The notes below the pieces were generated by a model, which was given only the letters and a program-made list of their open reading frames with translations, was not told the DNA's origin and searched no databases. From positions 35,142,908 through 35,206,907 of the forward strand of contig JAJKFL010000003.1 of the NCBI GenBank assembly GCA_021186555.1: a stretch of 64,000 bases of DNA, given 5' to 3'. Below are positions 34,991 through 46,630 of the stretch, piece after piece (position 1 is the first letter of the stretch; each line of letters opens with the position of its first letter). This stretch comes from Reticulitermes speratus. Its lineage: Eukaryota > Arthropoda > Insecta > Blattodea > Rhinotermitidae. Both the position numbers and the translations under genes were made by a program.

Positions 34991-36826
34991 TACGGAGATG
35001 AGTGGACACATAGCAGATCTAGACCACATAAGACAATTTCAGATAAAAGCTATAGGATATGTCGTTGTGTTGAAAAATACAATTCAGGAATATTTTCTGC
35101 AGTACGCGTGTAAATATTTCGACTTAAGAATGGATCTGAGAGGAAAATCTGAAACATAAAATCACCTCTAAACAAACAAAGAAGCAAAAAATATTTATCT
35201 GGCACAAGTAAGCTACAAGCTTACTCAGAGACGAGCGAGGAAAATATTCATTAGCAATGAGCTTCGCTGTTAGCCACGCCCGTTTTATATGCATTTCTGA
35301 AAGCGATTATTCTGGACCTATATAAAATAATTCTGTGTTGCTGAGTAACCCAGCTTGAACGCTTTATTCTATGACAGCTTTTGGTTTCACGCAATGAAAG
35401 GGCAGCATCAGGAAGGAGCAAGATTCATACTTGGGCAGAGGAGGGAAGGGGTTGGGAATTACTTCTCCCGGGTAGCAAAGTTAATAATTAATCAAGACCT
35501 ATTATTCTGTTCATCTCTCTTGTTTTCTCCAACAATACTATTCCCACCTCTTCTTACTCTCTTTTCAGACAAGATTCGAGGCATTGCTAGGGTGGGTTGT
35601 TACGTATATACGGAAGTAGGAATGCGCGGACCTTCTTACAGTTCTTTCCTTGATTTCATAGTGCTGATGTAGACAATCCTGTCTGCAGTGATCGGCAGGC
35701 GCTATCACATTCCTGAGGAATTCTATTAAACTGTTAAGTCCGCCCGTCCGTATGCACCAAATAAATTAAGAACGGCTGATAGGACTTCCATGAAATCTGA
35801 CATTGAAGCATTTTACGAAAACTTGTCAAACTATTTAAATTTTCATGTCTATTTACCAATTTTAACTGTCGCTTTTTATAAAAGGCAACACAAACTTCTG
35901 TGTGAAACCCGAATGCAATTTGCTAAATATTTATTAGGAAGAAAAATTATTCAACAAGTACTGTAGAGAAGACTGAATCCTAAATTTTATGTTCGAAGTA
36001 TTCTTTAAGTAGTTCTGAAAGTTTTCGGGATAATTAAACAAAAGTGACAATGCTCTTACATTTCCAAATTTGTTGCATGTAGGACAATCAACAATGACCT
36101 TAAACGTACATACCATATGACACGTCACAGAGAAAGTAAAATCTCGACAAAATTTAGAAAACTTTGAAATCATATTTGTCTTTCACTTTCACGGAATGTC
36201 ATTTTAACATATGAATTTGCAGGATAGACTATATTAAATAAGGTAAGTAATAAACTTTTCTTTACTTTTAGCTTCTTTATCGCGTCTAGGAGAACAAGTT
36301 TCAATCATTTATTTGGGTCTATACTTGTGTAGTATAAATAAAACATAGTTCCTTTACCTGCAAATAATTCGAAGACGATGGATGTCAGCGAGTCACTTAA
36401 AATTTGTTCTGCCTAAAGCGCCCGTTTTCTGTAAGCCGTATACTTTTAGTCTTTTACAATTAGTTTTGTCCAGAGTTGTATTTATAAGTTTTCCGTTATG
36501 TTGTTATGTCTTTCTAACGCTGTCTCCATGCAAACACAACGCAAAAGTGACTTAATTAGCACAAATATTATTAGAAAATAGTCCGGTATGAACCAAAAAT
36601 TACGGTGAAACAGAGTGAGCAGCATACAAGGGATGTTTTGAACGACGTGTACGGAAAATTGTTTGGCGTATAGGAGAGGGAGGAAGGAAGGTGAAGGAAA
36701 TAAGAGTAGGCGGGAAAATTGAATGTGATTGGAAGTGAATACGGGAGAAATGAGAGAAGATGAATGTACCTATTTTGTGTAACATATGAAGAGATTTCAT
36801 CAGTTACTAATCTAGTTATTCATAAT
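34991..36826. other. Gene-free stretch
   Basis: Short open frames at 35355 (105 codons, plus) and 35934 (79, minus) are unrecognised. No repeat family was identified. Confidence 0.5.
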
Positions 36827-36837
36827 ACCCAACTATT

Positions 36838-37085
36838 TTTTTATGGCTTGATAGCCCTAGTAGGCTTAAGCCTCCTTAATGTTGAGGTTATGCATGAGTT
36901 ATGCACACCACAATCGATAGGACTCCTCCGGACGAGTGATCGGCCCGTCGCAGAGACATCTACCTGACAGCACACAACACTCACAACAGGTAGATGCCCA
37001 TGCCCCGGCGGGATTCGAACTCGCAATTCCAGCAATAGAGCGGCCGTAGACCCATGGTTTAGACCGCACGGCCACTGGGATCGGC
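36838..37085 (-). mobile_element. SINE family A, complete
   Basis: On the minus strand it starts GCCGATCCCAGTGGCCGTGC, has a B-box AGTTCGAATCC, the body with GTTGTGAGTGTTGTGTGCTG and CTCGTCCGGAGGAGTCC, and a short A run. Flanks ACCCAACTATT (36827-36837) and ACCCACTTATT (37086-37096) are a target duplication with two differences, so the insertion is older than those at 11664 and 26009. Confidence 0.9.
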
Positions 37086-37247
37086 ACCCACTTATTAGCA
37101 ATTTTTACTTTACCTTACACAGAACATAAGATGTGTGGAAGTCACAGGAATAGGTGGAAATAAGTCGGATTACGGCGCAGTTGAGTCACCCGTTTTAATT
37201 CCCCTTTTGCATAAATATCCACTTTATTAACTTGACTTATTTTAAAA

Positions 37248-37365
37248 CTGAAGATTGAGGCAGGATATTTCTAAGAAACTTTGGTAACCATTTACCAGAG
37301 TAAACTACGTCATGACCCAGAAGATCACAATAAGAATCGTCACTGCCACGAAAACATCACATTTT
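37248..37365 (+). repeat. PED repeat, fairly complete copy
   Basis: It starts with CTGAAGA (37248-37254) plus T, then TGAGGCAGG and GAAAC (37275-37279). A part encoding VTIYQSKLRHDPEDHN follows, then RHCHENI. The motif order CTGAAGA-T-stem-GAAA parallels the hammerhead-like motifs at 17.4 and 45.1 kb. A 135-codon frame starting inside it (37312) is treated as a repeat artefact. Confidence 0.7.
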
Positions 37366-40300
37366 TACACAATACAGAATATTTCCATCGCTTTACTAAA
37401 CACGCCTCTTATTATAATGACCAGAGGAACGAAGATAAGCTGGGCGATACAGGTAGCACTGACAGGAATTGTTTATAATTTTAGTCGAAAACTTAAAGGA
37501 AAGAAAACCAATTTGGAAGAAGTAGGTGTAAATGGGAGGGTAATGGCGCTTTTGGACATAAAATTGGATCATGTGGGATGCATCCAGCTTTACCAGGACA
37601 AACCCCAGTATCAGGCTGCTGAAAACATACTGCAAATGGAACTACAAAAATGCGGCTATTTCTTTAAAGGATGGTCGATTATAAGGTTATTAATGACACC
37701 GATCCATGGAGTTGGATAATAGTTAATTTCTAACAATATTTTTCCACTTGTACGAGTAAACACGAATATTACTTATAATGTAATATTCTATTATTCTAAT
37801 CTTCGTGTAGAAAAGATCTTTGTGTGAAATTTTGTGTCTATTTGTTTTCTTGTGTTGTTAGTTCCAGGCCTCTCCGTTTTCTGTTATTAATACTGTTTCA
37901 AAATAACGCCGCGGGCTCAGTGCGTTCTAACATCTACATAATACATGACCTGGCGATAGAAACAACATAAAAAGCGCACGGATAGAAACAAGAGTATCGA
38001 GCAGCGTGACACAACACACAACGCTATACATCGCATGTATTCTTGTTCAGAGATTACAGCATGCTGGCAGGACTCGTCTATAGTTACAGCGCAATCTACA
38101 TGTACAAACTCAGTCAAAATACAACAGACATTAGCAATGTATATTGATTTGTTTTGGTTGTTGAATGAAAAGTGAAGTGTTTGTGAGAATGTTTCTTACG
38201 TCACAACATGTGTCCGCTTTTTAGACGTAGTCTGGTATTCTATTACACTCAAACCCCTAGCATGCCCTTTGTGCCTAATTGTTTCTTGATTCGCTATAGC
38301 CTACAAAAATTCCTAAGTTATGTTTCTAAATTCATACGTATGTTTTATGAGGTGTTTAAACTTTACAGCACAATGGCTGATACGCGAATATGTATCATCT
38401 GTTTTTAACATTCAAAACTTTGAATTTTACCCACACAGTGTATTTATATATTTCTTATCGGCATAAGTATAGATTGTTGCCCCATACTGAATTAATTGTT
38501 TCATCTTTGCAAAGGAGAAGCAATGCGTTTTATGTGAGGCAGGAATTGGGGTTTTAAGTAGTTTGACTTTTAACAAAACAGGTATCTTTAGAGGGTAAAC
38601 TCCACGGTAATAAACAGCAATTGTTAACCGGACTAAAATCTGGTTATGAATCCCTAAGTGGGTCGAAGAGAAGTAGAAGCAACTGACTGACGGTCACTTG
38701 TAAAGTGACTAGAATTTGGACTTCAATTTTTAAAGGATCAATTGTAGTTTCGAATGTAAATTTTATCTTCCATCTTCTATTACTATTACAAGTTGGAAAG
38801 CTGATTCTTTGCTGTATGGATATCAGATCCACAATCGAATAAAACATGTGTTTTGAATAATTGTAGATAATGTCTCAGGGAATTTGTCCAACATTTTTCA
38901 TGTTAGTGGAAATTACATTCTAGATTTTGCCATATTTATTTCCATCAACGTTAATTACATTTATAAATAAACAAAACTCAGCTAATTTTTATATTCTGGA
39001 AACATTAAAAATTACACACTCTCAGCTCTTCGTGATTTATTGTCAATATATATGTGGGCTAATTTATCTTAAATAAAAAGTACACCTCATTTGTAAGGGA
39101 GATTTATTATTTAGATAGGAGATGATACTATTCAATTATTTAGTTGACATCAAGTCATTATAAGGCAAACGATCAACTCAGTCGATCCGTTGCATGTTTT
39201 CAACATGTCTACCTTTTTCAGTATCGACAGATAATTTGTTATTTGCATGATGAAACTACTACAAAATAAAATTTACTTACGCGAGAAGTAACATATACTT
39301 TCATTACACCGCTTTGCACGAAATTGGCTCTTATTCAGGGGAGTTTTGTTGACGTCTTCTGTAGCGAATTCCATCTAAATGAAATGAAATCTGTAGAAAA
39401 TATTTTGTTTCATTTCTCGACTTATATTTATACACACTCACACACATATTCATATAGATATCCTTTCTGGTGTCTAACAACTTTTAAATGTTTTTTAGTT
39501 ATTAATTTAACATTTAGACTCAGCACAATATTAGTTTGGACTTTAAACGTAAAATACCTACTATTACTTAGCACGTTGTTATGGTGGTGGCCCATTAGAC
39601 TGGTGTTCACGATATGCCTAGTTGAAATTCGGTCGCAAATATTGTTAGCCTTTCGAGGTATTCCCCAGTTTCTCTAGGAAAATGCAGGTATAATACCTCT
39701 ATTAGGTAACGACAGCTTCCTTTCGAATCCTGATTTACCATTTAACAATCATCGTAAAATTCGACGCTATATAAATTGATATACTGACGGCGCAAACTAT
39801 AAATAAATGAGCACTTGATATCTGTTATTTTGTACTTTGTAATGAGCAGTTCGAAATGAATAAGACTACTATGTGTTGATGTCTTGATGCAGAAAGTCAT
39901 TTCCAAGATAAAACATAATTGGTGTTGCTTGTCTAACCAATTTCCCCCTACTCCTTCCTTATCTTAGATGACAAGCTGCCGGGTAGGTGGAGCTGTGTGC
40001 GTTGACTGATGAACCACAATGTCACGGCGAGTTATAATTAAGACCGAGAGAACTCAATCATCAACCTTAAACGCTTTTAAAAATGAAGGAAAACAAGAGG
40101 ATGTAACTTTCTTGGTAAAGTAATGGGCGTATTACATAACATCCTTTCCTTGAAAGCGTGATCCGAGAAAGGAAAAGGGGCAAGATCATTCTTTAAATAC
40201 TTTAAAAGGTGCCAATGAAAAATCTATGAAGCAGAAGAAAATTAACTACAGAAAATTGTCCTACTTGACATTAAATATTCTATTAATATTCATAAATATT

Positions 40301-41341
40301 TTAACATTGAAAGCACACTGGTTACCATATGTACCACCTGCTACAGTACACAGGAACTCCATATTTGGTCAGAGAGCGTGTTTAGCATAGGTGTTCACCT
40401 GATATTCAAAAGTAATACTCATTATGTCCCCAAACAACATTAACTCGTTGGTTTTCGTAAAGGAGACAGTGCGAGTTTGTTGTGTGCTACGAACTGAAGT
40501 TTTATAAAGAATTTAGGCGATTTCTATAATACAATATTTTTACTTTCTCCTGAAGTATAGGAGAACGGCTTGACCTAGAAGATGAAGGCGCTATGATTTT
40601 TTTAAATGTTAAACATTTACAAGTCGATACGGCGTTATTATCCCAGAAGACTTGAATATACAGGATCTAAATCGCTCAGCGGCCTATGATACTAAAGAAA
40701 TAGCCACATAAATAGCCATTTTAAACTGAAAAGTTATGGCAGTTTAATTATTCCCTCAAGCAGGATATATTTGGGCATTTGTATTTTTAGTTTCATTATT
40801 TATTAATTATTGATTATTTATTAGTTATTTATGAATTACAGCTTGTTACTACAAACACTCAGATTTTCTTACGTTAGTAGTGCTCTTGTAATTTTACTAT
40901 TACTACAACTGCATATTGCAGAATATCGCTTTTCGTTTTCTAGATGTTTTATTTTGGTCACTCTCGGAGATGATCGTAGATTCGAACAACTTTAGTATGA
41001 GTCGTAATGTCACTAACTCCGTACTTTGCTTAGAAAATAACAAGCCTTCTGCAGTGTGGAATTATTAGAAATTGCTTTAAAAACAATCCCGGACTCAAAT
41101 TGTATTCAGATAGGTTATATAGGATGCATGTAAGAAACAATTTTGTTACAATAATAAATCCTTTCAGTTCAGAAATTCATTATCCTTAAAACAATAACTT
41201 TATCTCCTTCAGTGCGGCACGCACTTTGTGAAGCAAGTGCAGCTCTATTGCGTGTATTGGTATTGGTTCCATAACTACTAAGTGACAAGAAAACAGAGTC
41301 GTCCCTGCCTTTAACGCCGTCTCATATAGGCGTACTCAGGG
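37366..41341. other. Gene-free stretch
   Basis: Nearly 4 kb of AT-rich sequence with only short frames (for example 117 codons at 39324, plus, overlapped by a minus frame). I recognise no repeat family and no exon here. Confidence 0.5.
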
Positions 41342-41467
41342 TGTGGAACTAGGGCGCGACACGTTCTAAGCTTTGGCATAGGTTGATGAGTTACCAGCGT
41401 CTCGCTTCGGCAGATTTACTCCCAGGGAAAGAACCCCGTACCCACTTAAAGAAAGCCGGTTCTTAGA
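41342..41467 (-). repeat. SINE family C fragment
   Basis: On the minus strand it reads AGTGGGTACGGGGTTCTTTC, then CTGGGAGTAAATCTGCCGAAG and a diverged core. It matches the region between head and core of the complete copy at 26557. Confidence 0.7.
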
Positions 41468-41651
41468 AGTGATTGAGAATAAAATACAAATGGATATCTT
41501 ACATTAAAAGCTCAGCGTTTCAGTATATAGCCATTTACTTCTCTGACTGAAATCTGACGACTCAGGATTTGCAGAATTTTTAAAAGCACAAAACCTTCAA
41601 CTCTGTAATTGGATTTTTAAAAGGAGTCATTCTTATGTTTAGTTAAACACT

Positions 41652-41919
41652 GCCGATCCCGGTGACCGTGCGGTCTAAGGAGTAGGTCTGCAGACGCTTG
41701 ATTGCTGGGGTCGCGGGTTTGAATCCCGCTGAGGGCATGGATTTTCGTCTCTTGTGTTTGTTGGGTGTTGTGTAGGTAGCGGCCTCTGAGATGTGCTGAT
41801 CACTTGTTCAGAGGAGTCCTACCGGGTGTGTGTGTGTGTGTGTGTCTAGTTGTGTGTGATCTAGACAGCCCAATAATGAGGCGGTCTAGGCCTGATCTGG
41901 GCTATTGAGTCACAAAAAT
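41652..41919 (+). mobile_element. SINE family A with internal GT expansion
   Basis: The head has TGACCGTGCGG and B-box GGTTTGAATCC (one change), followed by the family body. A GT microsatellite (41826-41845) sits exactly where other copies have a short GTGGTGTGTCTC. A 9-bp flank TTAAACACT is repeated at 41643-41651 and 41920-41928. It is more diverged from the other copies than they are from one another. Confidence 0.88.
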
Positions 41920-41928
41920 TTAAACACT

Positions 41929-44428
41929 ACTGCACGAAGTCGTTAGGAAGAGTGGAGGTGTAGCGTCACGCATTGTATATTTTGGCAGTAGCTGGAGATG
42001 AATGGTCTAATTTACGCTTCGGACAATTTTACAGAACTGGAGTTAATAATTTGTTATGAGACTGGGATGGTCCAACAACCGGTCTCTGCCTCGTGGCCAA
42101 GAAAACTCAGTTCACTTAGTCAACAATCTAACACTGATTATCCGAACCATAACAAAATTCCTAAAACGATTTATATTTAAACTGTACCTAATATAATACA
42201 TTCCTGTATTTCTTATAAGTACTGTGCTGGTACGGGTTTCGAAATCAATTGAAATGTAATTTGTCAGGAATTATTTCAGCACAAGAATAAAAATTATATT
42301 CCAATTAGTCTGTAAGAGGTTATAATTAGACTGCTGAAATCAGGCAAGGCGGCATAGGGCTGTTGACATGTGCAATACTATATATATGTATAGGATTGTG
42401 TAGGTAATTAAACCTTGTCTCCCTTCACAGTTCCCCTTGATGAGTCTGCTGCTGCAGCCCGTCTAGACGTCATGATGGATCATCGCAATCTTGATTGAAG
42501 AAGTTATTAGCTTCTCGTTACGCCCTTCTCCCTTACAACCCTTGTCTCTCTCAACCATCCCCCTCTCGTCATTTTCCGTAGCAGCCAGCCTTTGCCTCAC
42601 AGAAGCAATATTATCTTTCTTCTTTTATGAAATATTCATCAAAAACAACAGCCAAGATTTGGAAATAATTTTACTGTACCAATAAGTTCAAGAAAATCTT
42701 TCGTGATTCCTGTAAATACTATACCTAAACACTCAGTGGTAAGTATATTTACCACCAAGTCTAAAATAAAAGTTATGCATTTTGCCAACACAGTTTATTT
42801 ATGTGTCCCGTATGATTCTCACAACAGACAGGCATTGTTTCCCTACACCACATTACCAGATGTTATTACGGAATTACACAATGTCGTCTGTGAGGTACGA
42901 GGTAAATCTTTATCAACAAAGCCTTTGATGTTAGTCTTCAAAAAGTTAATATGAAAGGACTTAATGCCCGAAAACTTTTGCCAGAAAACTGAAAGGTATT
43001 TATATTCGCAGATTTCATGAGCGATCTTTTTCTTTTTTGCTCTACATTCTACGTTTATATCCTCGTGGTGTTCCTTATTTTTCCAGGAAAATACAGAGAT
43101 AGGCTTATTGCTTTAAATCAGGCCAACAATGCTTCCTTTCATACTCATTCCTATACAGCAACCCTTATAATTTTATGAGAGGGGCGTTAAATATTCTATA
43201 AATTACGAAATTTGTAACGATTTTTAACCTTAGCGTATAGTATAGTAGGTGGATTCGAACTTTTCGGTGGAATATACTGCCTATACTAAAGATGCATGTA
43301 TCTCTGAAAAGTTGATAGGTCTACCCACCTACCGGACTATTACAAGTCGCAGCCCAGGAAAACACAATAGAAACTCTTCATAAATTTTCTTCGGTTCTTT
43401 CATAATATTGAGAATATTTAATGCTGAAACTAATTCCAAGTTTCCGGTAGACCCTTTTTCAGGATACGACTTCTCTTCTGAAAATTAAGGTTACTAAGTC
43501 CGTAAAAATGTTAAAGTTCTGTTCTAGTGTGAAAGAGAAGGGAACTCAAGCAGCGTTGCTTCTTGAAATGGCTGAAATCTCGAAAAGGGTTAATTACATG
43601 ATTCAATTAAAGTAGTCTACAGACTAAGACTTGCTAGAAGAAACCAAATAATCAAACCATGCTCGACGGAAGCCTCACTGAAAGAACCGCGCAACCGAAA
43701 ATAGTCTCAACAGTTAATTTATGAAAATTCCAAAATCGTCCCTAAAAGCACTCTCTGGTTCAGATTAGGACACGAGCAAGCAGCAAGTGGCTCGTATTTT
43801 AAACACGGAGGGAATAGGGTACATATAAGTAAGAGAGAGACAAAGAGAGGTCTGTACTATACGCTGGTGGGGTGATAGCAGACCCTCTAAACTGCTCGTA
43901 AACGTCACAGACTAGAGCAATATCATCATTTCACTGCAGCCAGCAGTGGTTGTGGGATGCTGTAGAGAAAATGGCTGCAAAAGGCAAGGCAAGGGATCGG
44001 TTTAAAATGCTGCACGACCGCTCGGTTTGCCAGCAGTAGAAGGGCGGTGTAATGGCTTGTTTAGTTCCCAGTCTGCTTGTGGGTCCCAAGAACCAGGCGC
44101 AAGGCTTTTACTAGTGTATATTGAGCCCAGATAACATTACTAAACGACCTACCTGTTGGAGTTGCGAGAATGAGACAGAAAACCATCTCGATAAACCCAC
44201 ACACAGACAGTCAAAAGGTTCGTGTTTAAAATATGTGTCTATTGCTGGTAGTTCTGGGTGCTCTGTAGCTACAGTAGTCGGAATGTAGTCTTCTTTAACT
44301 GAAGGGTTTCTTACTGAATAATCTGTCATATTCTGATAACTGTGAGCATGTATTACGTAAAACGATATAAAGAAAGTTATAGGAGTATTACTGCATGAAG
44401 TGAGGTAATAAAAAAGCCAATGCCGTAT
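41929..44428. other. Gene-free stretch
   Basis: The short frames at 41998, 42491 and 42703 (83 codons) are unrecognised. The segment from 43840 to 44100 is less AT-rich than its surroundings, with CAG/CTG-rich words, but holds no recognisable exon. Confidence 0.5.
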
Positions 44429-44471
44429 ATAACCGGTCGCCCCCCCCCCCGACTCAATAACCGGTCGCCCC
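44429..44471 (+). repeat. Short direct duplication with C-run
   Basis: The 15-mer ATAACCGGTCGCCCC occurs at 44429-44443 and again at 44457-44471, a period of 28 bases. An 11-C run (44440-44450) extends the first copy. It lies inside a 171-codon minus-strand open frame that I do not recognise. Confidence 0.7.
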
Positions 44472-45014
44472 CTCTGATTATTAGCTGAGTTACTCCCAGG
44501 TCTCGTAAGGGGATCCAGATTATCGCCTTCTGTCAGAAGAACGGAATCCGGTCCGAAGGAACCACAACAAATTTCAGTCGTCTGTAGGTTTCGAGGTCCC
44601 CTGCACACAGCCCCTCCTCCCAGCATGGTGTCTGCGTGGACCTGATCTGAGCAACAGAGTAGGTTGAGGATTTTATACTCTGACGTGTTCTTTTAAAAGC
44701 CAATGCAGAATTAAGTATGAAATTTCAAAAAACGCAGGAAAAATTTTGGCGTATTAAGTTATCGGTATCTAAAGGTTGACTCTAATCCATGGAGTTAAAA
44801 TTATTTTCATTGTACTGATATCGGTAGTTATTTAAAGATGTTAACAAAGTCAGTTAAGCTGGAAAATCAATAACAGGTTTTAAAGGAAACAAATGTGAAC
44901 AGATTGCCTAAGTGACAAACCAAATGAGATAGTGAATATCAAACTGTTATATAAGGCAAGAGCCAAATGGAACCTAATTCTAGAGGGTTCGGACGGTGTT
45001 AAGTTATATTAAAT
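44472..45014. other. Gene-free stretch
   Basis: This includes part of the 171-codon minus-strand frame (44111-44626), the longest in the window. Its translation has no recognisable domain, signal peptide or membrane segment, and it crosses a homopolymer run and a short duplication, so I do not call a gene. Confidence 0.5.
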
Positions 45015-45180
45015 TAAGTTATAAACCAACCGATGCACACTAAAACCACTTTTTTTAAGTAGCTTTATTATAAAATTGTTAAAATTGTACCCCTACACGT
45101 GTTTCGATCCCAGGATCATCGTCAGGGGGGTTTATTGCTAAAAGCTACAGTCACTTCAACACATGATTTAAAATATTCTA
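45015..45180 (-). mobile_element. Hammerhead-bearing retroelement end
   Basis: Read on the minus strand, the hammerhead-like core is preceded by TTTAGCAATAAACC and followed by GGGGTACAATTTTAAC, an A-rich stretch and ATCGGTTGG. This layout (ribozyme core, AT-rich spacer, GC-richer end) parallels the elements at 17.33-17.60 kb although the sequences differ. Penelope-like elements or retrozymes are the likely class. No coding sequence is attached, and the boundaries are approximate. Confidence 0.5.
45090..45129 (-). ncRNA. Hammerhead-ribozyme-like motif, best preserved
   Basis: On the minus strand: stem I CCCC (45129-45126), core CTGACGA (45125-45119; the seventh hammerhead position may be any base), one extra T (45118), stem II GATC..GATC or GATCC/GGATC (45117-45106), GAAA (45105-45102), self-complementary stem III ACACGTGT, A at the expected cleavage site (45094), then GGGG (45093-45090) closing stem I. 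Every conserved core base is present. The extra base between the CTGANGA box and stem II is the one departure from the consensus. Activity is untested. Confidence 0.55.
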
Positions 45181-46094
45181 TCTGCACTTTGAAACATAAG
45201 TTAAAATCTTGTAAAAAGATTCTCTAAAAGTTGTAAAATTATAAAAGCACTGTAGATGGTAGATTGTGGAACTGCTGGCGTGTGGTATTAAAAGCATATG
45301 AAATGTTTTTGCGTGGAGCGGAGTGTACTACGTGTTGTGCGGTGAGGAGTACTACGGTGGAGTCTAAGTGTTAAGTTATATTTAGGAATACTCGGTTTCC
45401 ACACTTTCTCCAATGCCTGGTATTCGAAGAAGATTAACCAATCGGAAAATGGGTATGTTCCTGTCCACAGGTGTCTTAGATCCCTGGAAAACATAACTCG
45501 CGCTTTTCAGTCCCTCTCACTTCTCAGAACGTTTTGCTTTTATTTTCACGTTCAATTAAAGATGCTGCAATTTGCTTATCACTCCTTCAAGTCCCACAAA
45601 TTCTCTATAAGATTCATATATTCAGAAATTAATTCCCAATTAAAACAGGCTAAAAGACCCAATTCCAAATATTGAATAAATGAAGAGCAAGAAGACTCAA
45701 CATATGCACGCCCTTGATATTAAAATGTTGGTAGACGATGAAACAAATTCTCAGCTAAAATCTCTGTTAACACTGTATATTTAGCGTGAAAAGTCGTACC
45801 GTACGAATAGAACGAATAATCAAATTGCTTCTACCCTGAACCGAATAAATTCAGTCGTTAGTCCTATATCCTATTTCTTCAAGGTTCATTTTAATGCTAC
45901 TTTCTCATCTAGCGTTAGGTATTCGAGGCCATCACTTCTCTCAAAATTTTCCGATAAAAATTTGTGAACCATTGGTTTTTCATCTCTCCAATGACCTGCC
46001 TAACTTATTCTACTTTATTTGATATCCTACGCATATGTGATGGTGATTAATGGAATAGTAAGGCTGTAATGAAACAGCCAATCGTTTCTTCTTT
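45181..46094. other. Gene-free stretch
   Basis: A 68-codon minus frame (45288-45494) and AT-rich sequence. Nothing is recognisable. Confidence 0.5.
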
Positions 46095-46215
46095 TGTAGG
46101 ATTTGAGTTTCTCACGTATGATACTACAAAGACTTATAAAGGTCTTCTTGCATCTGACGTCGTGTAACCTGCTGGAAACTTATCGACTTTCCGGAGAAAC
46201 GTGCTTTGGCTCCAA
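46095..46215 (-). repeat. PED repeat copy
   Basis: On the minus strand it contains TTACACGACGTCAGATGCAAG, AGACC and a 3' end CGTGAGAAACTCAAATCC, as in the other copies. Two plus-strand open frames cross it (46103 and 46201) and are not regarded as genes. Confidence 0.6.
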
Positions 46216-46424
46216 TTTAGGAAGTCTTCTAGAAGGCATTACAACACAGAAGACAGTAGGCGTATTCTTCGCTCTTTCTTTGCCTATTTAATGAATTCTT
46301 ATCAATTGCCTTTTAATTTAACTGACTGGTTTTGTAGCTCCGAAGAGAGCAGAATATTGAAAGCTAAAATTAGTTTGTACTGTGCACACAATGAGGGTTC
46401 ATACTGGAGCAGATGTGTAATATT

Positions 46425-46630
46425 ACTCATTCTCAGCCTTGGCGCTAGATAGAGGTGGGTAATCAGCTTCACACTCCGGCCGCTTTACTACCCCTCATTA
46501 TGTATTGAGACAAGGCCGGGTTAGCCCCACAGACTGGAGTTTTGTAAGTCTCCTGCTTCTCCCAGTGAATTCCCTATCGTCCAAACAATAGCCCAGTCAC
46601 TGTATCGACTAAGCCAAACCGGCTGCACCG
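46425..46630 (-). mobile_element. SINE family C-like, variant head
   Basis: On the minus strand a tRNA-like head (TGGCTTAGTCGATACAGTG) is followed by GGAATTCACTGGGAGAAGC, GGGTTCT-less spacer, then the family C core GTAAAGCGGCCGGAGTGTGA and CTCTATCTAGCGCCAAGG. The head differs from that at 26557, while the core is nearly identical. This is what is expected when one SINE body has been joined to different tRNA heads. Confidence 0.7.

Noticed and set aside
37165-37200. TTACGGCGCAGTTGAGTCACC, resembling a SINE B head
   Set aside because: The match is only about 15 bases, with no B-box or body following.
37312-37719. 135-codon plus-strand open frame
   Set aside because: It begins inside a PED repeat copy, and the rest is unrecognised and overlapped by a frame on the other strand.
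44111-44626. 171-codon minus-strand open frame, the longest in the window
   Set aside because: It shows no recognisable domain, crosses a C homopolymer and a short duplication, and has no neighbouring exon-like frame. Length alone is weak evidence in 64 kb.
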